A DNA stretch of 64,000 bases, taken from the NCBI GenBank assembly GCA_949130495.1, contig CASBWL010000040.1, forward strand, positions 2,594,674-2,658,673, in the 5' to 3' direction. This document shows positions 55,412-64,000 of this stretch, piece after piece (positions within the stretch are counted from its first letter, which is position 1; the number at the start of each line of letters is the position of its first letter). The notes under the pieces are model-generated. The model searched no databases, was not told where the DNA came from, and saw only the letters and a program-made list of their open reading frames with translations. The position numbers were made by a program, and so were the translations under genes. The DNA comes from Sambucus nigra (lineage: Eukaryota; Streptophyta; Magnoliopsida; Dipsacales; Adoxaceae).

Positions 55412-57740
55412 ATTTATTTAAATTGTATGCATAATAGATTATAAAAAATTCAATTCTTAAACCATGATTTACAATTGAAAAATCATTAAATTATACTAAA
55501 AGGTATGAGGCATTGGGATGTGATAACCTATGGTAAAAAATGTAATCAGATTTTCGATTTGTTGACACAAAAGTGCAAATCAACATTCAACAATCAAAAT
55601 AATTGGAAAGAAAAAATCAAAGCTAACAACCTAGTCCCAAAAATTCAAAATGAAATGAAATGCACACCCAAACTCTAGAGAACAATATCCAAAAATCCAA
55701 CAACACATCTAAATTATCAAAATAAAAAATAGATTCTGATTAGATATTATTTCACACTATTTGATGTAAGATCTTCTAACACCAAAACCCCCATTTAGAC
55801 ACCCAAAAATGGGTAAATGTATATATCAAAATCATCTACAACACAGACTAAAAGAGAATATAAATAAAAGAGAAGAGAAAGTGATGGATTATATTACCTC
55901 TAAAATGATGACAGTCTTTCAAGATACCACTTTCTCCTATACAACCAATTCAAAATAGAAGAAATGAAAAATAAAGAGATGAGTTGCAAAAAGAAAATAA
56001 TGAGAATAAAGTAATGTCTTTTATTTTATTGGGCCAATTGAGACCTGAACTTCGAGTTCTTCTCTAAGATTCATGCATTTGAGAGGAAACTTCCCATAGT
56101 AGCCCACAATTAAATTCCCTTGGGCATTTCAAGCCACACCTCCAAAGCGTGCACAACATGGATTTCAGATTGTACTCCCATCCGAGTTGATTTTATAAGT
56201 GCTTGCAAGAGGAAAATACTATCCATTTAACTCAACAATCCCCTCTTATTTGAGTATATATAGGGCTTAGAATCAAGTAACAACTCCAATATTAGTAATG
56301 CAGATTTTAGATTTATTTGAGTATATATATATATATCACTCTTTGTGTTTATAATCCAATATGAGCATATTTGATTCAAAGGAAACAATATTTTTATATA
56401 ACTTAATATGAATTGGATAAAACAATAGAAACCTAAAGATTTATTCTAGGATTTTGAAGATTATTATTTGAGTTTGTATCAATATATTGTAGCACTCAAA
56501 ATGCTGTAAAAAACAAACAAAAGTACTAAATTTTTTTGAGATTTTTGTATATTGTTCTTTTAAGCTACTCAATAATATGAGGCTCTATTTTTTCACAAAA
56601 CCTTTTTCTGCCTCTGGGCTCATCTTTTTCCAACTCCCTTTCTTTGTCTAGACATTTTTAAAGAATCCGTAGAAAGAACTAATTATTTATGGAGATGTAA
56701 AATTATTAAATCTGATTATTTGTGGGACCACTCTCTCGACCCTAACGAGGTCTAAATAAGAGTAGAAATAGAAAGAGAGGAATGAAAAGGGCACACTATT
56801 CATATAATATTTTGGTTTCTTTGTGGTATTTTATCAATCAACATGTATACATAAAATACCAGCACATATATAATAATATAGTGAGGAAGATGAATGAACC
56901 CAAAAGTAATATTATCGTACCATAATACAAAATATGTATTAAACATTTTGTTTTGTGCGTAATTAACCTAAATATGGGATACATAATTCCAACCTTCCAT
57001 TAGAAAATTAGAATGCATATTCTTCATTTGGGAGATCATCCAACAACTCCACAGATTCGTGAGGGCATAGGATGATGATGATGATCATTAGGTAAATAAT
57101 AAAATATATGTAATGGCATTTGAGTTTATTCTTGCACTTTCTCTCTCTCATATATGTAATGGTTGGGGTAAAGAAAAAAAAGAGTCTCAAAATTGAGGCT
57201 TCAAAATGGAGAAGAGATGAAAAGTCACCAACGTTTGAAGTTTTTGGCTTCTTTTTCATGAATAATTCAATGTCTTTGGGAGTAATTGAAGAGACGGCTT
57301 CATTTTCAATGTTTGGCTACTCAACTATTAGAATCATTTTGGAGTTGCATAATTATGTAAGTCTACACGTCTAAGTTCAGGACGATTTCAAATTTTGCAT
57401 TTATGTCGATGCCACGTGTCATCCTCAGAGTATTTGGGTCTACAATTTTTATATAGTTTATATAGATTTTAGAAAGCCTGGGATATTGAGCTTTTGTAAA
57501 GGATTTGATTTACAGTATCTTTCAAGCATTACTATTAATGGAAGGTTTAGGATTTTAGTAGTATACATAAGTACAGGCTACTTTATTCTAATGAATCTAA
57601 TTCATCTCTTTCAAGAGACAGATGTTGGCTTTTCTTCCTCTATTTGCACTCGTTCTGCATCACATTAATAAAATCATTTCATATTGAGGTTATAATAAGA
57701 TCTATCTGTATTAGGTAATATTGTGTTTTTGTGTATATTT
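55412..57740. other. AT-rich stretch without recognised gene
   Basis: If 55381 is a Helitron end, much of this may be its body. No Rep/helicase domain is seen. Frames at 57008-57259 (minus) and 57120-57374 (plus) overlap each other and match nothing I know. The interval 56040-56240 is relatively CG-richer but shows no domain. Confidence 0.5.
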
Positions 57741-57810
57741 GTTGGTGTGAATGAAATATTCACAATAACCTGTGTATATTTCTTTATGTGAATGAAATAC
57801 TCACAATAAC
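57741..57810. repeat. Tandem duplication of a 41-bp unit
   Basis: GTGAATGAAATATTCACAAT AACC occurs at 57747 and, with one change, 57788, each preceded by TGTATATTT. Each unit contains a small hairpin (GTGAAT...ATTCAC). The second copy runs directly into the tRNA-like sequence. Confidence 0.8.
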
Positions 57811-57882
57811 CTCTTATAGTTTAGTGGTAAGTTTTCACAATTCTTGTGAGAGGTCTTGGGTTCAAGTCCCTCTAGGTGCACT
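57811..57882 (+). mobile_element. tRNA-derived SINE head (or tRNA pseudogene)
   Basis: The A box is TAGTTTAGTGG (57817-57827). The B box GGTTCAAGTCC (57859-57869) is a perfect pol III consensus at tRNA-like spacing. A five-pair anticodon stem (TTCAC/GTGAG) with a 7-base loop AATTCTT can be drawn, but U33 is A and the acceptor stem does not pair. This fits a SINE head better than a working tRNA gene. A TA-rich run and unique DNA follow; no clear tail. Confidence 0.5.
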
Positions 57883-58059
57883 ATATATATATATGTATAT
57901 ATATATATCAAGACTTGGGACTTGGTCTCGGGTCCTAAGTCAAGACCCAATTGTAATTTCGTTTTTTATTTTATTTTTATTTAAAAATTAAAATCCGGAT
58001 TAATTTTTTATTAATATTATAATATGTTTATTCCTAGCCGTTGGAAGTGGTCTGAGGGG

Positions 58060-58130
58060 TGGTAGTGGCTACTTATTTTAAGCCATAGGGTGGTTGTAGG
58101 TTAATAATGGCTACTTATTTTAAGCCATAG
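58060..58130. repeat. Short tandem duplication
   Basis: GGCTACTTATTTTAAGCCAT followed by AGG occurs twice (58066 and 58107), about 41 bp apart, just before the gag fragment of copia-3. Confidence 0.8.
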
Positions 58131-58141
58131 GTTGATTGTTG

Positions 58142-59352
58142 CATCCCTTTAAAGGGTCATGAGATGCTTATCACGGATGATGTGTTGAATAACGTGATAG
58201 CGGAGACCACGGCTAAAGGCATGTGGGATAAGATATAAGACATTTATTTGGGAAAGTCGTTGTCAAATAAATTGTTCCTCAAGAAGAAACTCTTCAAGCT
58301 TGAAATAAAGTAGGGTGAAGATATGATGAAGCATATCAAAGTTTTTGATGCCTTGATAAATGACTTAAACCAGATAAATGTTCAATTCATTGAGTAGGAT
58401 CGAGCATTGTTATTGCTTGCATCATTACCCGATTCATACGAGCATTACTGTATTCATACGATTCATATGGTGCAACGAGGTTGTGCAAGATATTCAATAT
58501 CATGTCAAGATGAGAAAGGAGGAAGGTGGAGGTGACGGGTATATACATAATGACGGCCTTATGAAAAGAGATGGAGGTGGGCAAAATGGCGGGAGGAACT
58601 CCAACCGGGGATTTAATGACGGTAGTAGGTCTAGATCAAGGGGTGTTGGTGGTAAAGGGCTGAAATGCTACAAATGTCGAGAATGGGGTCATATGATCCG
58701 AGAATGTCCTTTGTGGAATGACAAGGTTAAGGACAAGGTTGATTCCGAGAGGGCAACGGTAGTGACTGAGGATTATGAAGATGAACTTGGAGAACTTCTC
58801 ACAATCTCCAAGGTTAACTCTCTTTCCCAAGATGACTGGATATTAGATTCGGGATCGTCGGATCACGTTTGCTCCAAGTGGGAATATTTTGAGACTTTCA
58901 CGGAAAATGGAAAAGGTTCCATGTCTTTGGATAACGGAGAGAAGGTTGGTGTCGAGGGTGTCGGGATGGTGAAACTCAAGATATTCGATGGGGTGGAGCG
59001 CACTTTGGGTGGTGTGGCTTATGTCCCAAAGTTGCGAAAGAATTTGATATCCATTAGCCGTTTGGATTCCAAGGGTTGTCGGGTGTCGGTGGCGGGTGGA
59101 GTCTTGAAAGTCACACGCGGTTGTATGGTCCTAGCGAGGGGAGAAGAAAGAGAGGGGTTGTATAGTCTAAATCAGACTTCGAGAAAAATAGGGAAGCGGT
59201 GTGCACAAGTGTCCGAACGTTCGAGGCATGTCTCGTTTGTGAACAAAGTGGAGACATTGGGTGCTATCTTTCTGAGAGTAGACGGTAGTGATGGGATAAT
59301 ACCTACTAGTGGAGGGGATGGATCGAAGTCCCCCTCTAGGGCCAACGGGTGA
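58142..59352 (+). pseudogene. Copia-3 gag-protease, N-terminally truncated
   Basis: Gag begins mid-domain (58142-58430, broken): LITDDVLNNVIAETTAKGMW, YLGKSLSNKLFLKKKLFKLE and LLLASLPDSYEH. A frameshift leads into one long open frame to 59352. Counting from its first ATG at 58378 (324 codons), it has EVVQDIQYHVKMRK near residue 34, a Gly/Arg/Ser-rich basic stretch (residues 48-95), an intact knuckle CYKCREWGHMIREC (97-110), then protease WILDSGSSDHVCSKWEYFET (150-170) with the DSG site intact, and LRKNLISISRLDSKGC (218-234). The gag-protease frame breaks off before any integrase, RT or RNase H, so the element is a non-autonomous derivative. Minus-strand frames at 58387-58830 and 59172-59516 are shadows. 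Confidence 0.85.
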
Positions 59353-60040
59353 TGTTGACTCGGTTTAGTTGCGCACATGCATTGGTCGATTGGAATCGAG
59401 GAGGTGTAGGACTGTGATGGATTCGAGGTGTGTGTATCTAGTTTAAGGAAGGCGAATGAGTTATTGTTTGCAAGCATGGGAAAACGAGAGTTTTTTATGA
59501 CAAAGACTTGGTACATCTTTCGAGGGTGAGATTTGGTGGGTGTGAGAGGTGAGCAATTTTCCCTCTCATTTGTGGTTATTTCTCAAGGAGGAAGATGGCG
59601 TTGATGTGTTTGAATGTTTCGCGTAAAGAGGGTGTACGCTATATATATTGTGTGGGGGTGTACTCATCGGGTTACATGATGAGCGAGATTCGCTGTATGG
59701 TTACATGGGAAGCATTCAGAATCATGAGATGTAAATTTCTTAGTTTAGAACTTGGTTCCTCGGCGGGTGGAGTCGTTTGGAGTCTTGGATTGGAGACTTG
59801 CGGTATCTCACTTCATGGTTGAAGTTTGAGGTGGCTTAGAGTTGGGTGGAGCGTATTAGTTTGTTAAACGCCGGGATGATCTTCGAGCGGATTCCATTTT
59901 TGTATTCCGAGTTTGGTTGGATCGTGAGGATCGCCTGGGGGAATCACATTAGCTGGGTAGATAGTGGGACGGTCTTCAAGCGGGTTCAATGTCAGCATTC
60001 TAAAGATTGGTTGGATCATCGGGATCGCCAAGGTGGATTT
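59353..60040 (+). other. Copia-3 non-coding 3' region
   Basis: About 690 bp between the protease and the LTR with no pol homology. A ~105-bp imperfect tandem duplication is visible: GATCTTCGAGCGGATTCCAT, then GGTTGGATCGTGAGGATCGC (59878-59937), recurs as GGTCTTCAAGCGGGTTCAAT, then GGTTGGATCATCGGGATCGC (59970-60028). The end, AAGGTGGATTT (60030-60040), is the polypurine tract. Confidence 0.65.
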
Positions 60041-60615
60041 TGTTGGTTTTGTCTCTCCTACAATGTTTGGGGTAGAATTGAGATTGAGGTAGAGGCTTCC
60101 TTTTTTGCTGAGTGTTTTTTTTCAGTTTTTGGTTTATTTACAAATTTGCAATTTTAGTTCAAATCTATAAATACAAGTGTTATTTCTAGGTTTTGAGAGA
60201 GGACAAAGAGGGGGCATATTTGAGAGCTAATCAAAGGAAAAAAGAGATAGAGAGATACTTTGAGCAAGGTGAGTTCTTAAGGTTGGTTACTGATTGACTT
60301 TTGAGAGAGATAAGTGAGGTGTGTGTGTAACCATTGGTTCCTAGCCATTTATCTATAAAAGAAGATATCCTACCATTTGTGGATGTAGCCCCAAGCTTGG
60401 GTGAACCACGTAAATTGTTGTTACTTTGATTGTTTGTTGATTGTATATTCTTATTATCACTTTATTGATGCTTGGTTGATTTGATTGGGAGTTTGCACAC
60501 AAATTCATTTACGGAACAAGGTCTTGGGTGTTTTCCGCACACCAAGGGTTTGATAAAATTTCCAAGCGAGTTTTATCATCTTGGTCGCTAGAGATAGTCT
60601 TGCTTTAACGCAACA
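60041..60615 (+). mobile_element. Copia-3 LTR, 575 bp
   Basis: TGTTGGTTTTG to AACGCAACA, with TGTTG/CAACA inverted ends. TATA box TATAAATA at 60166-60173; GTGGATGTAGCC and GTGAACCACGTAAATT near 60378-60415 are the U5 phrase of plant copia LTRs. It has a polypurine tract on its left and a primer site on its right, so it acts as 3' LTR of the left body and 5' LTR of a body that is now lost. Confidence 0.9.
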
Positions 60616-60617
60616 AG

Positions 60618-60629
60618 TGGTATCAGAGC
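60618..60629 (+). promoter_or_regulatory. Primer-binding site to the right of copia-3 LTR
   Basis: TGGTATCAGAGC, perfect, two bases after the LTR. About 110 bp of leader-like DNA follow (to about 60740, ending near GCAATGGATGG) before unrelated sequence begins. Confidence 0.9.
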
Positions 60630-60913
60630 TTAGGTTGCATTGTTTGCCCGATATTTTGGTTCGAGATTGAATCAATTTTGGCAATTTTGGCATAGTCTTG
60701 AGCAACTTCACAGTTCAAGCTTAGTGGCAATGGATGGGCACATGTGTCAGTCGAAGTTAAAGGGCTGAAATCTTCCCTAGGTCTACAGCCACCATAGATC
60801 ACAATTGAACTTTATGTTTAGTGTTTGATATACTATTCATTTTTTTATTTTTATGAATATTATACATTGGGTGCAATGAACTGACAAAGCTAAGAGAAGA
60901 TATCCTCCCTTAC

Positions 60914-61797
60914 CTATAAACAGTTTCATTAGAAGGGACAAATTCAGATTGAAATGATATTTCAGATCCAAAGTTTCCACATGGAAGACCATAAACCCTT
61001 ACATCCTCCAAGACCTCCTGTGAAAGGAATATACATAATGTAACACCCTTACCACAAAGTAAAGGGAAGGTCTACTGATTTGAGATCTGATGGTTGTACC
61101 TTCAAACAATTTGTGAATTTTTCTGATTCATAGATTGTCAAAAAGCGCAAGGAAAATTTCTGGATCTGCAAACAAACAAAATGAATTTATTGGTCTAATG
61201 TCACAACAATTAAACGAAAAAAAAAATTAAACACAAATGATAACCAATTTTAGTGCATATAATTGTATCAAAAGCACGAACATGTGGCTTATGAAAATTG
61301 GAAATAAGGTTCAAGCTTCACAACCATCTCAACTAGAATATAAGAAGATTTTACTGAGGTATGTGATATATTCTATACGTGACGCTGTGGAGGATATTTT
61401 TATATTCAAATATTTATCATTTCTTCATGTGCACATGGTATTTTGAATTCATTCTCTATAAAAAGAATATGTTATCCTTGAATTAAAAAGTCACAAGATA
61501 GGGAAACAGTGAGAAATTACATTATTTTCTTCAAAACTGAATTTTTTGTCCAATAAAAAAAGTTTCCACTCAAAAAATAGTTAACAGGGGAAAGACAGAC
61601 CTATCACACGGAAAAATAAATTTAGTGCGAATTCTAGGGAATATTGAGAAGCTTGCCTGGCCTAAATGATCTTTGTATCTCAACAATACAACTCGGTTTC
61701 TCCTAGCTGATATCTAGACATACAGGACACCTGAGGCCAGGTTACATGAAGCTTTGAAACGTAGTGTTTTTCCTCCACCGTACGATCCAAAAATTGT
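60914..61797 (-). pseudogene. PHS1: PHS1-like meiotic gene fragment (three exons)
   Basis: Minus strand. Exon A (about 61797-61657) encodes TVEEKHYVSKLHVTWPQVSC and, after a frameshift, RVVLLRYKDHLGQ, ending CAG|GCAAGC. Exon B (61165-61100; acceptor TTTGCAG, donor GTACAA) encodes IQKFSLRFLTIYESEKFTNC then LK. Exon C (61017-60914; acceptor TTCACAG, donor GTAAGG) encodes EVLEDVRVYGLPCGNFGSEI and SFQSEFVPSNETVYR. Joined, they follow the pattern I recall for POOR HOMOLOGOUS SYNAPSIS 1 (WPQVSC, YRD.xGQIQKF, SEISxQSEF), a plant protein needed for homologue pairing and RAD50 nuclear import. The other exons are missing, with copia-3 at the left. The frameshift indicates a dead fragment. The identity rests on memory of the family. 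Confidence 0.6.
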
Positions 61798-62519
61798 CAT
61801 ACTTCCAATCATAATGGTCCCACAATGCAAATTGAACAAAATAGAACAAAAGCAGTGTTTGAATTGAACGCACATGGGATAAATAAAAAGGTGACAGTCA
61901 AGTTAATACCATTGATCATTGTATATCACAATTTGCAGACTAGAGAACATAAAATTAATTACTAAAGTGTCACAGACAAGCTAAATTAATCGATAATCAA
62001 AATGTCACTGAACTAAAGTTAACTTCTATGTATTTCCAAAGTAGAATAAGGTTTTGCCAAAACAAAAAACATAAGATAGTAAAACCAATTGGCGCCACTA
62101 GCCACAACAACTAGAAATAAATACACTTGGTCCATATAATTGAGATATTTGTTGGCTATAAGTGTAATATATTTGTGTATTCACTTGGATTCAATTCTCC
62201 AAAGGAGTGAGCATCCATTCTATCCCACACGTCTCTCACTTACAGTTTTACCAAACTTTACCATTGAGAGCCTCATTGACCTAATAGGCATTTTTTTTTT
62301 ACGTTTATTTATTTTTGGTAAAATTGGAGCAATCTGGTTCTTAAATCATCCAGTTTTTTCTTTATAATGCTCTGCAATTTGATTTTGTTCTCTTTTTTGT
62401 CCTCCTTTTAGCATGTAGATATCCATGGTTTTTGTCAATTAGCATCTTCTATGACCAATATCTCTCACTTTCTTCCAATGTATGCACACACAAATTTACT
62501 ACTTTTCATCATTTTTGAA
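61798..62519. other. Stretch without recognised gene
   Basis: AT-rich. It may hold the flanking intron of the PHS1-like fragment and CACTA internal sequence. No further PHS1 exon was found upstream. Confidence 0.4.
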
Positions 62520-62749
62520 CAGATGAGTCATTTCTCTAACAATGTTTTTTGTGGCAAGACCAAATCGCACAAATTTAGAACATATTTAGTGGCAAATTTG
62601 GTGGCGAATTCTCATTTTTTTCCACTAGAATACTTTTGGCAAGTTTTTTCATGGCAATGGATGATTTTGCCACCAAATGTCACTTTTATAGCAGAAATTT
62701 TTAGTTCTCTCTTAAAAAATTAGCAACTAAATGAATTTTTCTTGTAGTG
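62520..62749 (-). mobile_element. CACTA transposon terminus
   Basis: Read on the minus strand from 62749: CACTACAAGAAAAATTCATT, the standard start of plant CACTA elements, then a subterminal region with repeated TTTGGTGGCAAA/TTTGCCACC and AAAAATTT motifs. The partner end is not in the neighbourhood, so the extent to the left is unknown and it may be a truncated copy. Confidence 0.6.
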
Positions 62750-62983
62750 ACGAATTTTTTTGTATTAGAACATGATAATCATGATACTTAAATCCTACTA
62801 ACTTGAATTCTTCCAATTTAATGCTATTATTAATATTGGATAATCATGATAAGCACGTAATATTCCTCCAGCGTTCTCTTCTTAGCGTTCAATCTATATT
62901 CACACGTTTCTTCCTATTTTAATTGTTGAGTGGTAATTATATACATAGGAAGGTGACATGATTAGTTTTTTCGTGTGGAGTTC

Positions 62984-64000
62984 TGTGACAACCTTGCTTT
63001 TTATATCTAATTCGGTTAGCTATGCCTAATTAAATTAAAGTGAAGAGTCAATATGTTGGCATGAGAAACAAAATTTAAAATAAATATAGTAAAGTAAACA
63101 TGTACACTCTCATACGTGTAACCAAATCACATCATAGCAAGTATAGTATCCACAAGTAATATCAGTACTGAATATAAAATGCCCAAACATACGAGCCCAA
63201 AGATAAACTAGGTAATGTATGTAATGTAAACCTCTCAACACTATCAAATACCTAATAATGGAAAATCTCTGATAGCACACTCTAAGGAAGAGTGACAAAA
63301 AAGTATAAGGACCATAAGAATAGATGCGAGGTCATCCAGCTCCATGGTCTACTGTCCAACGGGACGAGGACCTGTATAACACATATATATATGGGAGAGG
63401 TGACATAAAAATGGGTGTCAACAGCAAGAAAATCTATACAGTTATAAGATGTACGTATGATGAACGCATACTCAACACAATTTGTCTCCAGTAATTAATT
63501 CATTCAATTACCCAACCAATGCTCCTATATCATGACTACTCAACCCAAACGCGAGTAACGTGTAATCTCATATCATATCATAATTAATCATTATTAATCT
63601 CATTTCAGTATTTAACGTATCAAAATATTTCCTTTAAGTATAATATCAAATGCATCGATTCGGGATATTACTTTAAGACACAAGCATAATATCTCAAACA
63701 ACAAGTCTTATCGGGTCACTATCGTTACCCGGGAGAACAAGTCGTAACACTAGGCCTACACACGAATATTCCCCAATATTACGTGGTAAGGGCAAGCATA
63801 CTAAGTCCTAAATCACATGGCATTCCAAGGTCTTTCTATTCGATCCGCATTACAACCATGTGTTCGATTCCAGTGGTTTATCTCCGACGCGGCACTCGAG
63901 CGGAACCTAACCGGATCAATCATAAAAATTGCATTCAACATGTGCCTACGTCGAACGGAGGACTAGTCTAATGTATAATCGAAAATATACATGTAAAACA
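62984..64000 (-). mobile_element. Possible gypsy LTR running off the right edge
   Basis: Starts TGTGACAACC at 62984 and has a layout like the minus-strand LTR at 2110: AAATTAAA-rich start, an ATATATATA stretch about 400 bp in (63380), then a region rich in TAATTAATCATTAATC. Sequence identity with the other LTRs is weak by eye. Inferred from layout only; no primer site, tract or second edge is visible. Confidence 0.35.

Noticed and set aside
57008..57374. Small gene around 57.1 kb
   Set aside because: Two opposing overlapping frames, AT-rich, with no motif, promoter or splice evidence.
57811..57882. Functional tRNA gene
   Set aside because: The acceptor stem does not pair and base 33 is not T, despite good A and B boxes.

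Overview
The window looks like heterochromatic, transposon-packed nuclear DNA of a flowering plant, probably a eudicot with a large genome. The evidence is AT-rich DNA without one clearly intact host gene, Ty1/copia and Ty3/gypsy elements of plant type (including a SIRE/Maximus-like and two Tat-like copies), Mutator-, CACTA- and Helitron-type termini, a tRNA-derived SINE head, and two broken nuclear genes (a class III peroxidase and a PHS1-like meiotic gene). The species cannot be told from the sequence. No CRISPR array, rRNA gene or convincing functional tRNA gene was seen. Lineage names rest on remembered family motifs, not on a search.

Layout: 1-4992 is the 5' end of a minus-strand gypsy element (internal remnant, primer site, 2.9-kb LTR). 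From 4993 to about 15.4 kb lies a decayed plus-strand Tat-type element (Tat1): gag, RT, RNase H, integrase, an antisense accessory ORF, then a 3' LTR. A SIRE-like copia element follows (about 15.4-25.7 kb); its integrase is split by a 2.97-kb solo LTR of the same family as the LTR at the left edge. At 25.7-28.0 kb a second copy of the Tat1 3' end (accessory-ORF start, polypurine tract, LTR) abuts the SIRE copy, whose own 3' LTR is missing. LTR debris and a gypsy gag fragment (to 31.6 kb) lead to a minus-strand Tat-type element, Tat2 (31.6-39.7 kb), with the same gene order and the same kind of antisense ORF. Tat2 has no gag or protease: its RT reading frame runs straight into a tandem array of about 169-bp units (39.7-40.7 kb). 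A larger related array of about 20 units of 166/169 bp fills 42.0-45.4 kb.

From 46.0 to 52.1 kb a CACTA-like terminus abuts a copia element with complete but mutated gag-PR-INT-RT-RH and a 1,047-bp 3' LTR. It is followed by a peroxidase pseudogene (52.1-52.9 kb) and a 2,310-bp Mutator-like element made almost entirely of two 1-kb inverted arms, bounded by a 9-bp target duplication. Beyond it are a Helitron-like 3' end (55.4 kb), a SINE head (57.8 kb), a gag-protease-only copia derivative whose LTR carries a primer site on its far side (58.1-60.7 kb), three exons of a PHS1-like gene on the minus strand (60.9-61.8 kb), a CACTA terminus (62.7 kb) and a possible gypsy LTR running off the right edge.

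The genes do not form a host pathway. What is visible is nested insertion and decay: Tat1 broken by the left-edge element, SIRE broken by a solo LTR, a gypsy gag broken by Tat2, and a peroxidase gene cut by a copia element. The most notable structures are the 9-bp-TSD inverted-repeat element, the paired Tat elements with antisense ORFs, and the satellite-like arrays joined to a retrotransposon pol gene.
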